Shown: positions 23,419-33,155, counted from the stretch's first letter. The stretch: 64,000 bases of DNA from UBA6107 sp964533735 (GCA_964533735.1 CAZHMD010000001.1:310001-374000); one strand, 5' to 3'. Notes: generated by a model not told the origin, from the letters alone. Numbers and translations: made by a program.

Positions 23419-25902
23419 ATGTACAGGTCACTCGACAAGGTTTGTAAGATATTAACATATGAAAGTCAGAATCATTTTAATAATCATGTGGTCATTGGGG
23501 GGTTTGAAAAATTTTTCGCCAATCTTCTTCCTGAATTTCAAAAAGACAATGTCCCTGATTCGCTAATAAAGGCTTTTACCGAGGTAGGTTCTATCTACGC
23601 TGGATGCTCACCTGAAAACCGAGAAAAATTGGTCTTCGATCTGGCTTCACAAATTGAAAAGATATCCGGCCAAAAAATCAACCTGGTAAAGTTGACCAAA
23701 GTTGTTGATGTCTCGTCCACCACGGTGACTACAAATAAAGTCCAAGCGCCAGGAAGTAATCCCACGGTAAATCCGCCTTTTCCAGCTCAATTAAGACAAA
23801 AATCCCTGGCTCCATCAGGGTTGGATGCGGACTTGACGGTTCTCGAGAACGTTGGCGTCGCCAAAGCTGCGGAATTTCATCAATTGGGTGTCTATAAAGT
23901 TAGCGACTTGTTCTATCTTTTTCCAAGAAGATACGATGATTACTCAAAGTTGAAACCGATCAACAGGCTAGAATACCATGAGCAATTAACAATCATCGCC
24001 ACTGTGCAGAGTGTTCTCTCCACTAAAATGCGTAACAGAGAAATGACCAGGGTTGAAGTGGTTGTAAGCGATGGCACAGGCTTTTTGCGGCTGGTTTTTT
24101 TCAGAGGGTCAAAATACATTCGCTCATTTGAGGCACAATTTCCTCACGGCAGGCAGTTGGTGATCTCCGGTAGAACAGAAATGTACCTCGGTCGGCTGCA
24201 AATGAATAATCCAAACATTGAAGATCTTGACCAGGCACATTTGAATACCAACGGGATTATCCCGGTTTACCCTTTGACAGCCAAGTTATCACAAAAATTT
24301 GTGCGCACAACTGTCAACAATACCATCAATCACTACATCAACAGGATGCAAGACTTCCTTTCGCCATTAATTAAGCGGCAGGTTGAACTGATTGACCTTC
24401 CGGTTGCGCTCCACCAGGTTCACTTTCCACAATCTATGGAGTTGTTAGAGTCAGCTCAAAAACGGCTGGCGTTCGATGAAATTTTTCTGCTTCAACTTGG
24501 CGTTTTACAGCAAAAACGCAATTGGATTTCTCAACCAGCCACAAAATTCATCCTCAAAGAAAACCAATTAACAACGTTTACTGATTCGCTCCCATTTACG
24601 CTTACCAAAGCGCAATTCAAGGTTATTGACGAGGTCACCAGAGACCTGTCCTCTGGTTCGCCCATGAATCGACTCCTGCAGGGGGATGTTGGATCAGGGA
24701 AAACGGTCATTGCAGCATTTGCCATAACTTCGATTGCAAAAGACCAGGCACAATCAGCAGTTATGGCACCCACAAGCATCCTGGCAGAACAACACTACAA
24801 ATCCTTACGCGGCATTCTTGGGTCAATTAAAGATCCTGACCTGGCTGTATCTGAATCTGAAATCAGATTATTAACTGGTGATACGTCTGCCAAAGAACGA
24901 GATGAAATAAAGTCGGGATTGATGGATGGTTCAATAAAATTATTGATTGGTACTCACGCTTTGATCGAAGAACCTGTGCAATTCTTGAATTTACAGCTCG
25001 TTGTTATCGACGAGCAGCATCGGTTTGGAGTCAGCCAGCGTGCATTATTAAGGCAAAAAGGAGCCAATCCGCACCTGCTCGTCATGAGTGCCACACCAAT
25101 TCCACGCTCGCTTGCCCTGACAATATATGGAGACCTTGAATTATCAATAATGGATGAAATGCCTGTGGGACGAAAACTCGTCGAAACACACATTCTTAGC
25201 CCCCGTGATCGAGAACGGGGTTATCAAGTTATCCGCAACCACTTAAAACAAGGACATCAAGCTTTCATTGTCTATCCCCTCATTGAAAGCGATGAAAATG
25301 GTGAAGTGAAAGCCGTAATCAGCGATCACGAAATGCTTCAAAAAGATATTTTCCCTGACCTTAAAATCGGGTTACTTCATGGCCGCTTGTCTCCGGAAGA
25401 AAAAGAATCGGTGATGATGGCTTTCCATGATCAAAAATATTCCATCCTGGTTTCCACGACCGTTATTGAGGTCGGCGTTGATGTACCCAATGCGACTGTG
25501 ATGATGATCGAGGGGGCTAACCGTTTTGGTCTGGCTCAACTTCACCAATTACGCGGAAGAGTTGGAAGAAGCCACGAACAGTCAATTTGCCTCCTGATTC
25601 CAGAGAATGAAGATTCTTTGGAGAATGAGCGCTTGTCGGTAATGATCGCAACAAATGATGGATTCTTGCTGGCTGAAAAGGATTTACAACAAAGAGGTCC
25701 AGGTGATTTCATTGGCTATCGCCAATCCGGTTTTGCAGATTTAAAAATGGCTAAGATCACCGACATACGCTTGATTGAAAAAGCAAGAAATGCGGCAGAA
25801 ATGCTATTCGAGGATGACCCTTTGTTGGAAAAAACTGAAAATGCGTTATTATTACAGAAATTCCAATCATTTTGGAAATCTGATAAAAGTGATATCAGTT
25901 AG
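23419..25902 (+). CDS. recG: ATP-dependent DNA helicase RecG
   Basis: Branch-migrating helicase that rescues stalled forks and processes Holliday junctions. At 827 residues it is ~130 longer than E. coli RecG, owing to an N-terminal extension of ~140 residues before the wedge domain ('LTVLENVGVAKAAEFHQLGV'), also seen in other Chloroflexi-type proteins. Wedge/OB fold about 140-300. Helicase motifs: Walker A 'GDVGSGKTVIA', 'DEQHRFG', 'SATPIPRSLAL', 'LHGRLSPEEKE', 'TTVIEVGVDVPNA' and 'QLRGRVGRS'. The C-terminal TRG wedge is present ('GDFIGYRQSGFADLKMA'). Followed 9 nt later by coaD. Confidence 0.96.
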   Translation: MYRSLDKVCKILTYESQNHFNNHVVIGGFEKFFANLLPEFQKDNVPDSLIKAFTEVGSIYAGCSPENREKLVFDLASQIEKISGQKINLVKLTKVVDVSSTTVTTNKVQAPGSNPTVNPPFPAQLRQKSLAPSGLDADLTVLENVGVAKAAEFHQLGVYKVSDLFYLFPRRYDDYSKLKPINRLEYHEQLTIIATVQSVLSTKMRNREMTRVEVVVSDGTGFLRLVFFRGSKYIRSFEAQFPHGRQLVISGRTEMYLGRLQMNNPNIEDLDQAHLNTNGIIPVYPLTAKLSQKFVRTTVNNTINHYINRMQDFLSPLIKRQVELIDLPVALHQVHFPQSMELLESAQKRLAFDEIFLLQLGVLQQKRNWISQPATKFILKENQLTTFTDSLPFTLTKAQFKVIDEVTRDLSSGSPMNRLLQGDVGSGKTVIAAFAITSIAKDQAQSAVMAPTSILAEQHYKSLRGILGSIKDPDLAVSESEIRLLTGDTSAKERDEIKSGLMDGSIKLLIGTHALIEEPVQFLNLQLVVIDEQHRFGVSQRALLRQKGANPHLLVMSATPIPRSLALTIYGDLELSIMDEMPVGRKLVETHILSPRDRERGYQVIRNHLKQGHQAFIVYPLIESDENGEVKAVISDHEMLQKDIFPDLKIGLLHGRLSPEEKESVMMAFHDQKYSILVSTTVIEVGVDVPNATVMMIEGANRFGLAQLHQLRGRVGRSHEQSICLLIPENEDSLENERLSVMIATNDGFLLAEKDLQQRGPGDFIGYRQSGFADLKMAKITDIRLIEKARNAAEMLFEDDPLLEKTENALLLQKFQSFWKSDKSDIS

Positions 25903-25911
25903 GGAGAATAA

Positions 25912-26436
25912 ATGATCAAAGCCGTCTTTCCAGGATCCTTCGATCCAATACATAACGGTCACGTAGATATCGCTACCCGTGCTGCACGTGTTGTGGATGA
26001 ACTTGTCGTGGCTGTCTATGATAAGCCCCTTAAGAATTTCCTGTTTTCACCAGAAGTTCGCATGGCGCTCGTCAAAGAAGTCTTCAAAGACAATCCCAAG
26101 GTAACAGTATGCGGTTATAGTGGATTGACGGTAAAATTTTGTGAGCAAATCGGGGCTGGGGTGATGATCCGTGGATTGCGTGTATTTTCAGACTTCGAAT
26201 TTGAATTCCGCATGGCGTTGGCGAACCACCGTTTATCGCCAGATGTGGAAATGATGGCACTCATTACCAGTGACGAAAATTCATTCCTATCGTCAACCAC
26301 TGTGCGAGAAATTGCAGCATTGGGAGGTGATATCACCACCATGGTTCCACCGCATGTCGCGGTTGTGCTGCGTGAGAAATTTGCTTCACTGGGGGATGAT
26401 CAAACAGTTGTCCCGACGCATAATTTTCGAGATTAA
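25912..26436 (+). CDS. coaD: Phosphopantetheine adenylyltransferase
   Basis: Transfers AMP from ATP to 4'-phosphopantetheine, the penultimate step of coenzyme A synthesis. The 174-residue protein has 'FPGSFDPIHNGHVDI' with the nucleotide-binding T/HxGH variant, 'IRGLRVFSDFEFEFRMA', and 'SSTTVREIAALGGDI'. A ribosome site AGGGAG precedes the start. The C-terminus is ~12 residues longer than in E. coli. It immediately follows recG; in many Gram-positive genomes rsmD lies between these two, but here rsmD is at 2339. Confidence 0.96.
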   Translation: MIKAVFPGSFDPIHNGHVDIATRAARVVDELVVAVYDKPLKNFLFSPEVRMALVKEVFKDNPKVTVCGYSGLTVKFCEQIGAGVMIRGLRVFSDFEFEFRMALANHRLSPDVEMMALITSDENSFLSSTTVREIAALGGDITTMVPPHVAVVLREKFASLGDDQTVVPTHNFRD

Positions 26437-26473
26437 ATTGGCCCAATGATTGCATCCATATTTATATATTCGG

Positions 26474-26479
26474 TATAAT
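26474..26479 (+). promoter_or_regulatory. -10 element of the coiled-coil gene
   Basis: TATAAT, then a predicted start only just upstream of the AGGAG site at 26486-26490 and the ATG at 26498, so the leader is about a dozen bases. Confidence 0.45.
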
Positions 26480-26497
26480 TAGTTCAGGAGTGGTCAT

Positions 26498-26965
26498 ATG
26501 GATATACTACATTTGGTTGATCGATTGGAAGAGTTATTTAACGAGAGCCGTCCTGTTTGGTTCACACATAGTGTGATCGTAGACGAGGATCGACTTTTGG
26601 ATTTGATTGACCAAATGCGCATCACTATTCCGGAAGAGATAAAAAAAGCCCAGCAACTCCTCGCCCAACGGGATAGGATCCTGGCACAGGCACAAGAAGA
26701 AGCCAATCGCACTGTTGCACTCGCGCGGGAAAAGAGCGAGAAACTGGTGGAAAAAGATCCTGTCACCCAGGCTTCTCAAATCCGGGCAGAACAGTTGATC
26801 GAGCAAGCTAAAAGTGAATGCGAGCAAACCAAAAGAGAAGCTGATGCATATGTTGTCCAAACTCTTCAGGCTCTTGAAGGTGAACTGGAAAAATCCTTAA
26901 CCCAGGTAAAAAACGGTATCATGGCATTACAAGTCGATAAACCAAAACCTGAGGAATTGCAATAG
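26498..26965 (+). CDS. Coiled-coil protein, SepIVA/DivIVA-like (unknown function)
   Basis: A 155-residue charged, mostly helical protein. Residues ~1-45 are a short globular head ('LVDRLEELFNESRPVW'), and ~46-140 form a long coiled coil rich in Ala, Glu, Lys and Gln ('AQAQEEANRTVALAREKSEK'). No membrane segment. Proteins of this shape follow coaD in Actinobacteria and Chloroflexi and are grouped with DivIVA/SepIVA cell-division scaffolds or ATP-synthase b-like stalks; position and look favour the former. Function is inferred from these two points only. Confidence 0.7.
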   Translation: MDILHLVDRLEELFNESRPVWFTHSVIVDEDRLLDLIDQMRITIPEEIKKAQQLLAQRDRILAQAQEEANRTVALAREKSEKLVEKDPVTQASQIRAEQLIEQAKSECEQTKREADAYVVQTLQALEGELEKSLTQVKNGIMALQVDKPKPEELQ

Positions 26966-26969
26966 AGTA

Positions 26970-27000
26970 AAAACACCTTGAGGAATCCTCAAGGTGTTTT
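26970..27000. terminator. Terminator between coiled-coil gene and lon
   Basis: A perfect 14-bp stem, 26970-26983 with 26987-27000, 3-nt loop, with A and T ends. It is shared by the convergent genes ending at 26965 and 27010. Confidence 0.85.
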
Positions 27001-27009
27001 CTTTATCGT

Positions 27010-29505
27010 TTAGTTCTTTAAGTCTTCCGCTTTATTCTTCTTTAATGCGGATTTCACTTTTTTAATTGTTGGATTCTCTGAGATCGCTTCGTCGTGTAAC
27101 GCAAATCTGATCACTTCATCCATGTGCCGAACGTAATGGATTTTTACATCTTCAAGCACTTTTTTTGGGACCTCAACCAGGTCTTTTTTGTTCTTTTCAG
27201 GTAATAGGATGATCTTTAATCCCGCGCGGTGGGCAGCCAATATTTTCTCCCTCACGCCCCCGATAGGCAGTACATTTCCACGCAATGTGATTTCTCCTGT
27301 CATACCAATTTCTTTATAGACTTTCCGATCCGAAAGTGCCGAAAATAGAGCTGTGGCAATCGTGATGCCGGCACTTGGACCATCCTTGGGGATGGCACCT
27401 TCAGGAATATGGATGTGGATATCCAGGCTTTCAAATATTTCAGGGTCGATTTCTAAAGTACTTGAACGTGACTTGAGATACGAAAGAGCTGCCTGAGCTG
27501 ACTCCTGCATCACATCCCCAATTTGCCCGGTGACCTGCAAGTTGCCTTTTCCCTCGAGAATCAAGACTTCAACAGGCATGATCTCACCGCCATTTTCAGT
27601 CCACGCGATTGCCGTCGCAACGCCCACTTCATCCTGCCGTTCAGCCTCGGTCATAAAAAACTGCGGGGGACCAAGGAATTTTTCGATCAATCGCGGGTTG
27701 ACTGTGCGAGTTATACGTTTCTTTTCGGCTTTTTGCCGGGCTTCTTTCCGTAGGATATGGGCAATTTCTCGTTCTAGGTTCCTGACGCCTGCTTCGTAGG
27801 TGTATTCCCGAATGATTTTCATAATTGAGGCGTCTTCAAAAACGATCTCATTTTGACCAAATCCATTCTCATCCATTTGTTTGGGAATCAGGAATTTCTT
27901 GGCAATCTCTACTTTTTCCTCTTCTATATACCCAGGAAATTCAATGATCTCCATGCGGTCTAAAAGCGCCGGAGGGATCGATCCCAGGCTGTTGGCGGTG
28001 GTAATAAACATCACCTTTGAAAGATCATACGGAAGTTCCAGGTAGTGGTCGGAAAATGCATGGTTCTGTTCAGGATCAAGGACTTCCAAAAGGGCTGAAG
28101 ATGGATCTCCCCTGAAATCTGCCCCCAATTTGTCGATCTCGTCGAGCATAAATAACGGATTAACGGTTCCAGCGCGCCGAATTGTCTGCAGGATCCTTCC
28201 TGGCATCGCACCGATGTAAGTACGTCGATGACCGCGGATTTCCGCTTCATCTCGAACTCCGCCAAGTGATAAACGTACAAACTTTTTATCGAGCGCTGTG
28301 GCAATAGATTGTCCCAGGGATGTTTTTCCGGTTCCAGGAGGACCGGTAAAACATAGGATTGGTTGCCGTTCCTTTTTCGGTTTCAAGCTCTTTACAGCGA
28401 TATATTCAAGGATGCGATCCTTTGCCTTTACCAGACCAAAATGGTTTTCCTCGAGTATTTTGGCAGCGTGATGCACATCGAGGTTATCTGTTGTGTAGGT
28501 ATCCCATGGCAGATCAATGATCCAATCCAGGTATGTCCGAATGATGCCAACTTCTGGAGCCATTGCCGGCATTTGCGTCAGGCGTTCGATCTCTTTCTTT
28601 GCCTGTTTCTTGGCTTCCTCGGGCATCACCTTATCTTCGATCTTCTTGCGAAGTTCGTTGATCTCGCGTGTCCAAATGTCTCCCTCGCCGAGTTCATTTT
28701 GAATCGCCTTTAATTGTTCTCGCAGATAAAACTCGCGCTGGGATCGATCAACTTCGCTCTGTACCCGGTTTTGAATTTCATCCTCCAATTGAAGAACATC
28801 CAGTTCCTGCGCCAGGAGCCAGTTCATTTTTTTCAAACGGTCCTTTGGTTCGATGATCTTTAGAAGATCCAGTCGTTCGTTGAACGGGAGTGAAATGGCG
28901 GTCGCTATCATATCCGACAACCACCCCGGTTCAGATATATTTACAGAAAACAAATGGGCTTCATCCGGTAGGCTTCGGTCAAGTTGAACACACTTTTCAA
29001 ATAGGTCCCGTGAGGTTCGCATCAAGGCTTCGATCTGACGATCAGACACCGGATTATCAACAAGTACAAAGCCTCGAACCCAATTGAACAATTCCCCTTC
29101 AACGATTTCCGTTATACGCACTCGCCTCCTGCCCTGGACGAGAGCAGATGCGTTGCCATCCTGCAGAGAAAGCAACCTGCCAACAGCAATTTCTACACCC
29201 ACATCTAGGAAATCTCCAGGTTTTGGCTTTTCTATTTCACCATCTTTTAAAATCAGGGAAATCATCGTACCGCCATGTTTTTGGACGTAATTGATGGCTT
29301 CCATGTTGGACCCGGGGGATATAAAGATAGGTGACACCATACGTGGAAAAACAACAATATCACGCATAATGAGCACTGGGCAATAGATCAACCCATTTTC
29401 GTCGGGTGTGGCATCAGTAACCTGGTACAACTCATCTGTGCGTTGATAAAGAGCTGTAGTGTACTCTTCAGGATTGTCTAATCTCTTCTTCCAGTCGTCT
29501 TTCAT
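27010..29505 (-). CDS. lon: ATP-dependent protease Lon
   Basis: Cytoplasmic AAA+ serine protease that degrades misfolded and regulatory proteins. The 831-residue chain has the N-terminal substrate-binding domain (about 40-235), coiled coil, AAA+ module (Walker A 'GPPGTGKTSLGQ', Walker B 'LFMLDEIDKLG') and protease domain with the Ser-Lys dyad at Ser711 ('KDGPSAGITIA') and Lys754 ('REKILAAHRAG'), 43 residues apart as in E. coli. A Lys-rich tail ends the protein. Its ATG overlaps the end of folC by four bases. Confidence 0.97.
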   Translation of the reverse strand: MKDDWKKRLDNPEEYTTALYQRTDELYQVTDATPDENGLIYCPVLIMRDIVVFPRMVSPIFISPGSNMEAINYVQKHGGTMISLILKDGEIEKPKPGDFLDVGVEIAVGRLLSLQDGNASALVQGRRRVRITEIVEGELFNWVRGFVLVDNPVSDRQIEALMRTSRDLFEKCVQLDRSLPDEAHLFSVNISEPGWLSDMIATAISLPFNERLDLLKIIEPKDRLKKMNWLLAQELDVLQLEDEIQNRVQSEVDRSQREFYLREQLKAIQNELGEGDIWTREINELRKKIEDKVMPEEAKKQAKKEIERLTQMPAMAPEVGIIRTYLDWIIDLPWDTYTTDNLDVHHAAKILEENHFGLVKAKDRILEYIAVKSLKPKKERQPILCFTGPPGTGKTSLGQSIATALDKKFVRLSLGGVRDEAEIRGHRRTYIGAMPGRILQTIRRAGTVNPLFMLDEIDKLGADFRGDPSSALLEVLDPEQNHAFSDHYLELPYDLSKVMFITTANSLGSIPPALLDRMEIIEFPGYIEEEKVEIAKKFLIPKQMDENGFGQNEIVFEDASIMKIIREYTYEAGVRNLEREIAHILRKEARQKAEKKRITRTVNPRLIEKFLGPPQFFMTEAERQDEVGVATAIAWTENGGEIMPVEVLILEGKGNLQVTGQIGDVMQESAQAALSYLKSRSSTLEIDPEIFESLDIHIHIPEGAIPKDGPSAGITIATALFSALSDRKVYKEIGMTGEITLRGNVLPIGGVREKILAAHRAGLKIILLPEKNKKDLVEVPKKVLEDVKIHYVRHMDEVIRFALHDEAISENPTIKKVKSALKKNKAEDLKN

Positions 29506-30854
29506 ATTTTTTCCTGACTCTTCTCTTGTGTGAGGATTTCTTTTGCTGCAGCGGCCACAAAAATACTCCCGGTGATAAGGACAACACCATGCGTTGATTT
29601 TTCCCTTATCAATTCAAGCGCTTCTTCTATCGATTGTGTAATTGTTGCATCGCGCTTTAGTTGAGAGGCAATTTCAGCAAGGTTTTCAGGTTCAAACGCC
29701 CTCGGATGGATGCTCTTAGTCACAATGATATCATCCACAACAGGGAATAACACCTCGAACATCCCGCGAATATTTTTATCTTCAGACGCGCCAAAGATTA
29801 ATGTGATTTTTTTATTCTTGAGGTATTCTTTGACAGTGGCTTGCAACTTTATGGCGCTATCTACATTATGGGCTGAATCTAGAATGATCAGTGGATTTTT
29901 CTTTATGATCTCGAATCTGCAGGGCCAGTAGGCTGACCGAAAGCCGTCAACCACGTTATCTTCTGAAATCTGAAATCCCCTCGTATTAATGACGTCGAGA
30001 GCGGCGCGCGCAGTGGCTGCATTCTCGATTTGGTGGTATCCAAGTAATGAGATGGTGTAATTCACAGGTTCTTGTTTTGCTTGCGTTAGCTTGGAAAGTG
30101 AAAAACGCTGGCCTTCAAGCGAATGGAATTGTGATGTGTAGGTGTATTCTTCTTCCACAAAAACAATTTTGGAATCATTCTTATTCGCTATTTCCGCCAA
30201 GACACTGTTCACTTCAGGAAAACCCTGCGGGGCAATTACAACCGGGATACTCTTCTTTATTATTCCGCCTTTTTCTCCCGCGATTTTTTCAATCGTGTCA
30301 CCCAGGATATTCATGTGATCATAGGAAAGTGATGTGATCACAGATAAAATGGGGGTCACAACATTGGTCGCATCCAATCGGCCGCCAAGACCAACTTCGA
30401 CGATGGCAATATCAACTTTTTGTTCAGCAAAGCATTGAAATCCTATCGCGGTGGTAATTTCAAACGTTGTGATCTCTGGAATAGATGCCACAGCCGGTTT
30501 AATTGCGTTGACCTGCCGTATCAGCTCCTGGTGTGAAATGGGAATCTGGTTAATCTGAATACGCTCGCAATAATCATGTAAATGGGGTGATGTGTAAAGA
30601 CCTACCTTGTACCCTGCGCCTTGCAGGACAGCGGCAATTAATACCGATGTACTACCTTTACCTTTTGTTCCAGCTATGTGCACAACCGGATAATTTTGAT
30701 GCGGATTACCCATCTTTTCCATTAGATCCCGCATTCGCTGTAGATTGAATTTCTCGGCTGAATAGCGTAATTGTTTTGTCAGACTATAATCTACAAAACT
30801 ATAGAGATAATCCAGCGCGGTATCATAATTACTTTTGGGATTCACCATACTCAT
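29502..30854 (-). CDS. folC: Folylpolyglutamate synthase / dihydrofolate synthase
   Basis: Mur-ligase-fold enzyme adding glutamate to dihydropteroate and folates. 450 residues. Visible are the P-loop 'GTKGKGSTSVL', the omega-loop 'YTSPHLHDYCERIQIN', 'VGLGGRLDATN', 'ITSLSYDHMNILG' and 'LDSAHNVDSA'. It is coupled to lon (4-nt overlap), so both are probably cotranscribed from the promoter next to the folC ATG. A second ATG two codons in is possible. Confidence 0.95.
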   Translation of the reverse strand: MSMVNPKSNYDTALDYLYSFVDYSLTKQLRYSAEKFNLQRMRDLMEKMGNPHQNYPVVHIAGTKGKGSTSVLIAAVLQGAGYKVGLYTSPHLHDYCERIQINQIPISHQELIRQVNAIKPAVASIPEITTFEITTAIGFQCFAEQKVDIAIVEVGLGGRLDATNVVTPILSVITSLSYDHMNILGDTIEKIAGEKGGIIKKSIPVVIAPQGFPEVNSVLAEIANKNDSKIVFVEEEYTYTSQFHSLEGQRFSLSKLTQAKQEPVNYTISLLGYHQIENAATARAALDVINTRGFQISEDNVVDGFRSAYWPCRFEIIKKNPLIILDSAHNVDSAIKLQATVKEYLKNKKITLIFGASEDKNIRGMFEVLFPVVDDIIVTKSIHPRAFEPENLAEIASQLKRDATITQSIEEALELIREKSTHGVVLITGSIFVAAAAKEILTQEKSQEKI

Positions 30855-30861
30855 TAAACCT

Positions 30862-30867
30862 ATTCTA
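30862..30867 (-). promoter_or_regulatory. -10 element directly upstream of folC
   Basis: The minus strand reads TAGAAT, seven bases, then the ATG at 30854, with no ribosome site. A further TATAAT lies a few bases upstream. Leaderless arrangement. Confidence 0.45.
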
Positions 30868-30943
30868 TATTATATTAATGGTGGGATTGTACCCGTGCGG
30901 TATCCAGATGACAAGAGCAAATCCACGGAGAGAGAAAATAATC

Positions 30944-31225
30944 ATGGTATCACTTCTTACGATCAAGTATTCCTTACCTGGGTGTCAATCACTGAAGGAA
31001 AAACGCTCATTGATACAGCCGTTATTGTCGCGAATTCGCAAGGAATTCAATGTATCCGTATCTGAGGTTGGATTGCAGGATATCTGGCAAAATGCATGGA
31101 TTGGGATCGTATCCATTTCCAATGAAAGCAAGCACAATGCCCAGGTATTACAACAAGTGGTAACTTTTTCGGAGGCCAATTTCCAGAATCTTGAAATCTT
31201 GGAACACCATATCGAAAATTATTGA
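30944..31225 (+). CDS. DUF503 family protein (YlxP-like)
   Basis: A 93-residue protein of the YlxP/DUF503 family, in Bacillus encoded in the nusA-infB-rbfA operon and tied to ribosome maturation. 'CQSLKEKRSLIQPLLSRI', 'FNVSVSEVGLQDIWQ' and 'GIVSISNESKH' are the family blocks. The start was set at ATG 30944, which has GGAGAGAG upstream; the frame runs open to 30776 but the extra N-terminus lies in the divergent promoter and folC start. It overlaps nothing essential and leads the radical-SAM operon. Confidence 0.9.
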   Translation: MVSLLTIKYSLPGCQSLKEKRSLIQPLLSRIRKEFNVSVSEVGLQDIWQNAWIGIVSISNESKHNAQVLQQVVTFSEANFQNLEILEHHIENY

Positions 31226-31277
31226 GAGAACTTTTTTATTCTTTGTAAGTCAAAATCCCATACCGGAGTCTTTATTG

Positions 31278-33155
31278 GTGTCAAGTCCACAAAATATAGA
31301 ATTAAAATTAAAAAAGATACTTCTCCAAGTTCAAAAACCGGGTAGGTATGTAGGTGGAGAATTCGGGCAGATGGTTAAGCCGTGGGAGTCAGTCACCACG
31401 CGTTTCGCGCTGGTATTTCCGGATATTTATGATATCGGTGTTCCAAATCTTGGTATCACAATATTGTATGACCTGATCAATTCCAGGGATGACTCCCTCT
31501 GCGAAAGGGCTTACGTCCCCTGGCTTGATATGGAAAATTTAATGCGTGAAAATGAGATTCCACTCTACTCACTGGAATCTTTTCATCCATTAAATCAATT
31601 CGATATCATCGGATTCACGCTACCCTATGAAACTTTGTATACAAACGTGCTCAATGCATTGGATCTTGCATCTATTCCCCTAAAATCCTCCGAGCGTGAT
31701 GAATCACAACCACTAGTAATTGCCGGAGGTCACGCTGCGTACAACCCGGAACCCATGGCAGAATTTATTGATGCCTTTGTGATCGGTGAAGGTGAAGAAA
31801 TCATTCACGAGATAATTGATACTTATCAAGAGGAAAAATCGAAAGGTTTCACGCGGAAGCAAATACTCTCAGCCTTGCAACACATACCTGGAGTTTATGT
31901 CCCTTCCCTCTTTAATGTCACATACCAGAAGGATTTCTCGATTGAATCCGTTCTACCCGTCGCTACAACTTATCCTAATCAAATCCTCAAACGGTTTGTC
32001 CCCAAATTACCAGATCCACCTTCAAGGTTTCTTGTCCCTTCTATTGATGTGGTTCATAACAGGATAGCAATTGAGATCATGCGCGGGTGCACCCGCGGCT
32101 GCCGCTTCTGCCATGCCGGGATCGTCAACCGCCCGGTTCGTGAACGCAGCGTTTCACAAATAGTGAATTCAATTGAAAAAGCTCTTTTACAGACCGGTTA
32201 CGAAGAAATTGCCCTGTTGTCTCTTTCTTCAAGTGACTACACGCATATAGAGGAATTAGTTAACACAATTTCAGAACAGTTTGGAGGGAAAAACCTCACT
32301 GTTACTTTACCCTCTCTCCGCATTGAATCATTTTCCATCCAATTAATGGAAAAACTGCACGGAAGTCGCCAGGGAGGGTTCACCCTCGCTCCGGAAGCAG
32401 CTTCAGACAGCATGCGCAACAGGATTAACAAACCCATCAGCAGAGATAGCCTTGTCGAAACGACCAATGCCATTTTTGCCTCCGGTTGGACAAATATCAA
32501 ACTCTACTTCATGATCGGGCAGCCTGACGAAACCCTGGATGATGTTCAGGCAATTGCGGACTTGTGCAAAGACGTACTCATTGAGGGGCGCAAAATTATC
32601 GGAAAAAAAGCCAACCTTCATGCCGGTATCAGCACATTCGTCCCAAAGCCGCATACACCTTTCCAGTGGGCTCACCTCGATACGCTTCCATCTGTTCTGG
32701 AAAAACAAAACTTACTCAAGGATCAATTACGCGGTCCAGGACTCAAGATGACCTGGTCAAATCCTCGTGAAACGATACTTGAAGCCGCCCTCACCAGGGG
32801 TGATCGCCGCTTATCGGTTGTAATTGAGGACGCCTGGAGGCATGGAGCAAAATTCGATGCCTGGCAGGATCAATTCAACTACAATATTTGGATGGATGCC
32901 TTTGACCGTATCGGGATTTCTCACGAATTTTATACCACCAGGCAGCATCAACTAAACGAAGTATTTCCTTGGGATCACATAATCCCGGGCGTAAATCGAA
33001 AATTCCTTGAAAAGGAATATCAAAAATCCTTAACCGGAGAACTCAGCGGTGACTGCCGGGATGGATGTGTTTCCTGCGGTATCCTGCCCACGTTTATCAA
33101 CCTCCGGCGTGAAAACAAAGGGGATTCCTGGTTATGCCCTGAGGTAAAGGAATGA
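31278..33155 (+). CDS. B12-binding/radical SAM protein, TIGR03960-like
   Basis: A large radical SAM enzyme (about 625 residues) with an N-terminal B12-binding-like Rossmann region ('ALVFPDIYDIGVPNLGI') and the cluster loop 'RGCTRGCRFCHAG' (CxxxCxxC) around residue 270, then a C-terminal Cys motif 'CRDGCVSCG'. Family members are always paired with a DUF2344 protein, as here (next gene, 4-nt overlap); their product is unknown. The start is uncertain: GTG at 31278 lies nine bases after GGAG, TTG 31275 is next to it, and the frame is open to 31191 inside the YlxP gene. Confidence 0.88.
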   Translation: MSSPQNIELKLKKILLQVQKPGRYVGGEFGQMVKPWESVTTRFALVFPDIYDIGVPNLGITILYDLINSRDDSLCERAYVPWLDMENLMRENEIPLYSLESFHPLNQFDIIGFTLPYETLYTNVLNALDLASIPLKSSERDESQPLVIAGGHAAYNPEPMAEFIDAFVIGEGEEIIHEIIDTYQEEKSKGFTRKQILSALQHIPGVYVPSLFNVTYQKDFSIESVLPVATTYPNQILKRFVPKLPDPPSRFLVPSIDVVHNRIAIEIMRGCTRGCRFCHAGIVNRPVRERSVSQIVNSIEKALLQTGYEEIALLSLSSSDYTHIEELVNTISEQFGGKNLTVTLPSLRIESFSIQLMEKLHGSRQGGFTLAPEAASDSMRNRINKPISRDSLVETTNAIFASGWTNIKLYFMIGQPDETLDDVQAIADLCKDVLIEGRKIIGKKANLHAGISTFVPKPHTPFQWAHLDTLPSVLEKQNLLKDQLRGPGLKMTWSNPRETILEAALTRGDRRLSVVIEDAWRHGAKFDAWQDQFNYNIWMDAFDRIGISHEFYTTRQHQLNEVFPWDHIIPGVNRKFLEKEYQKSLTGELSGDCRDGCVSCGILPTFINLRRENKGDSWLCPEVKE

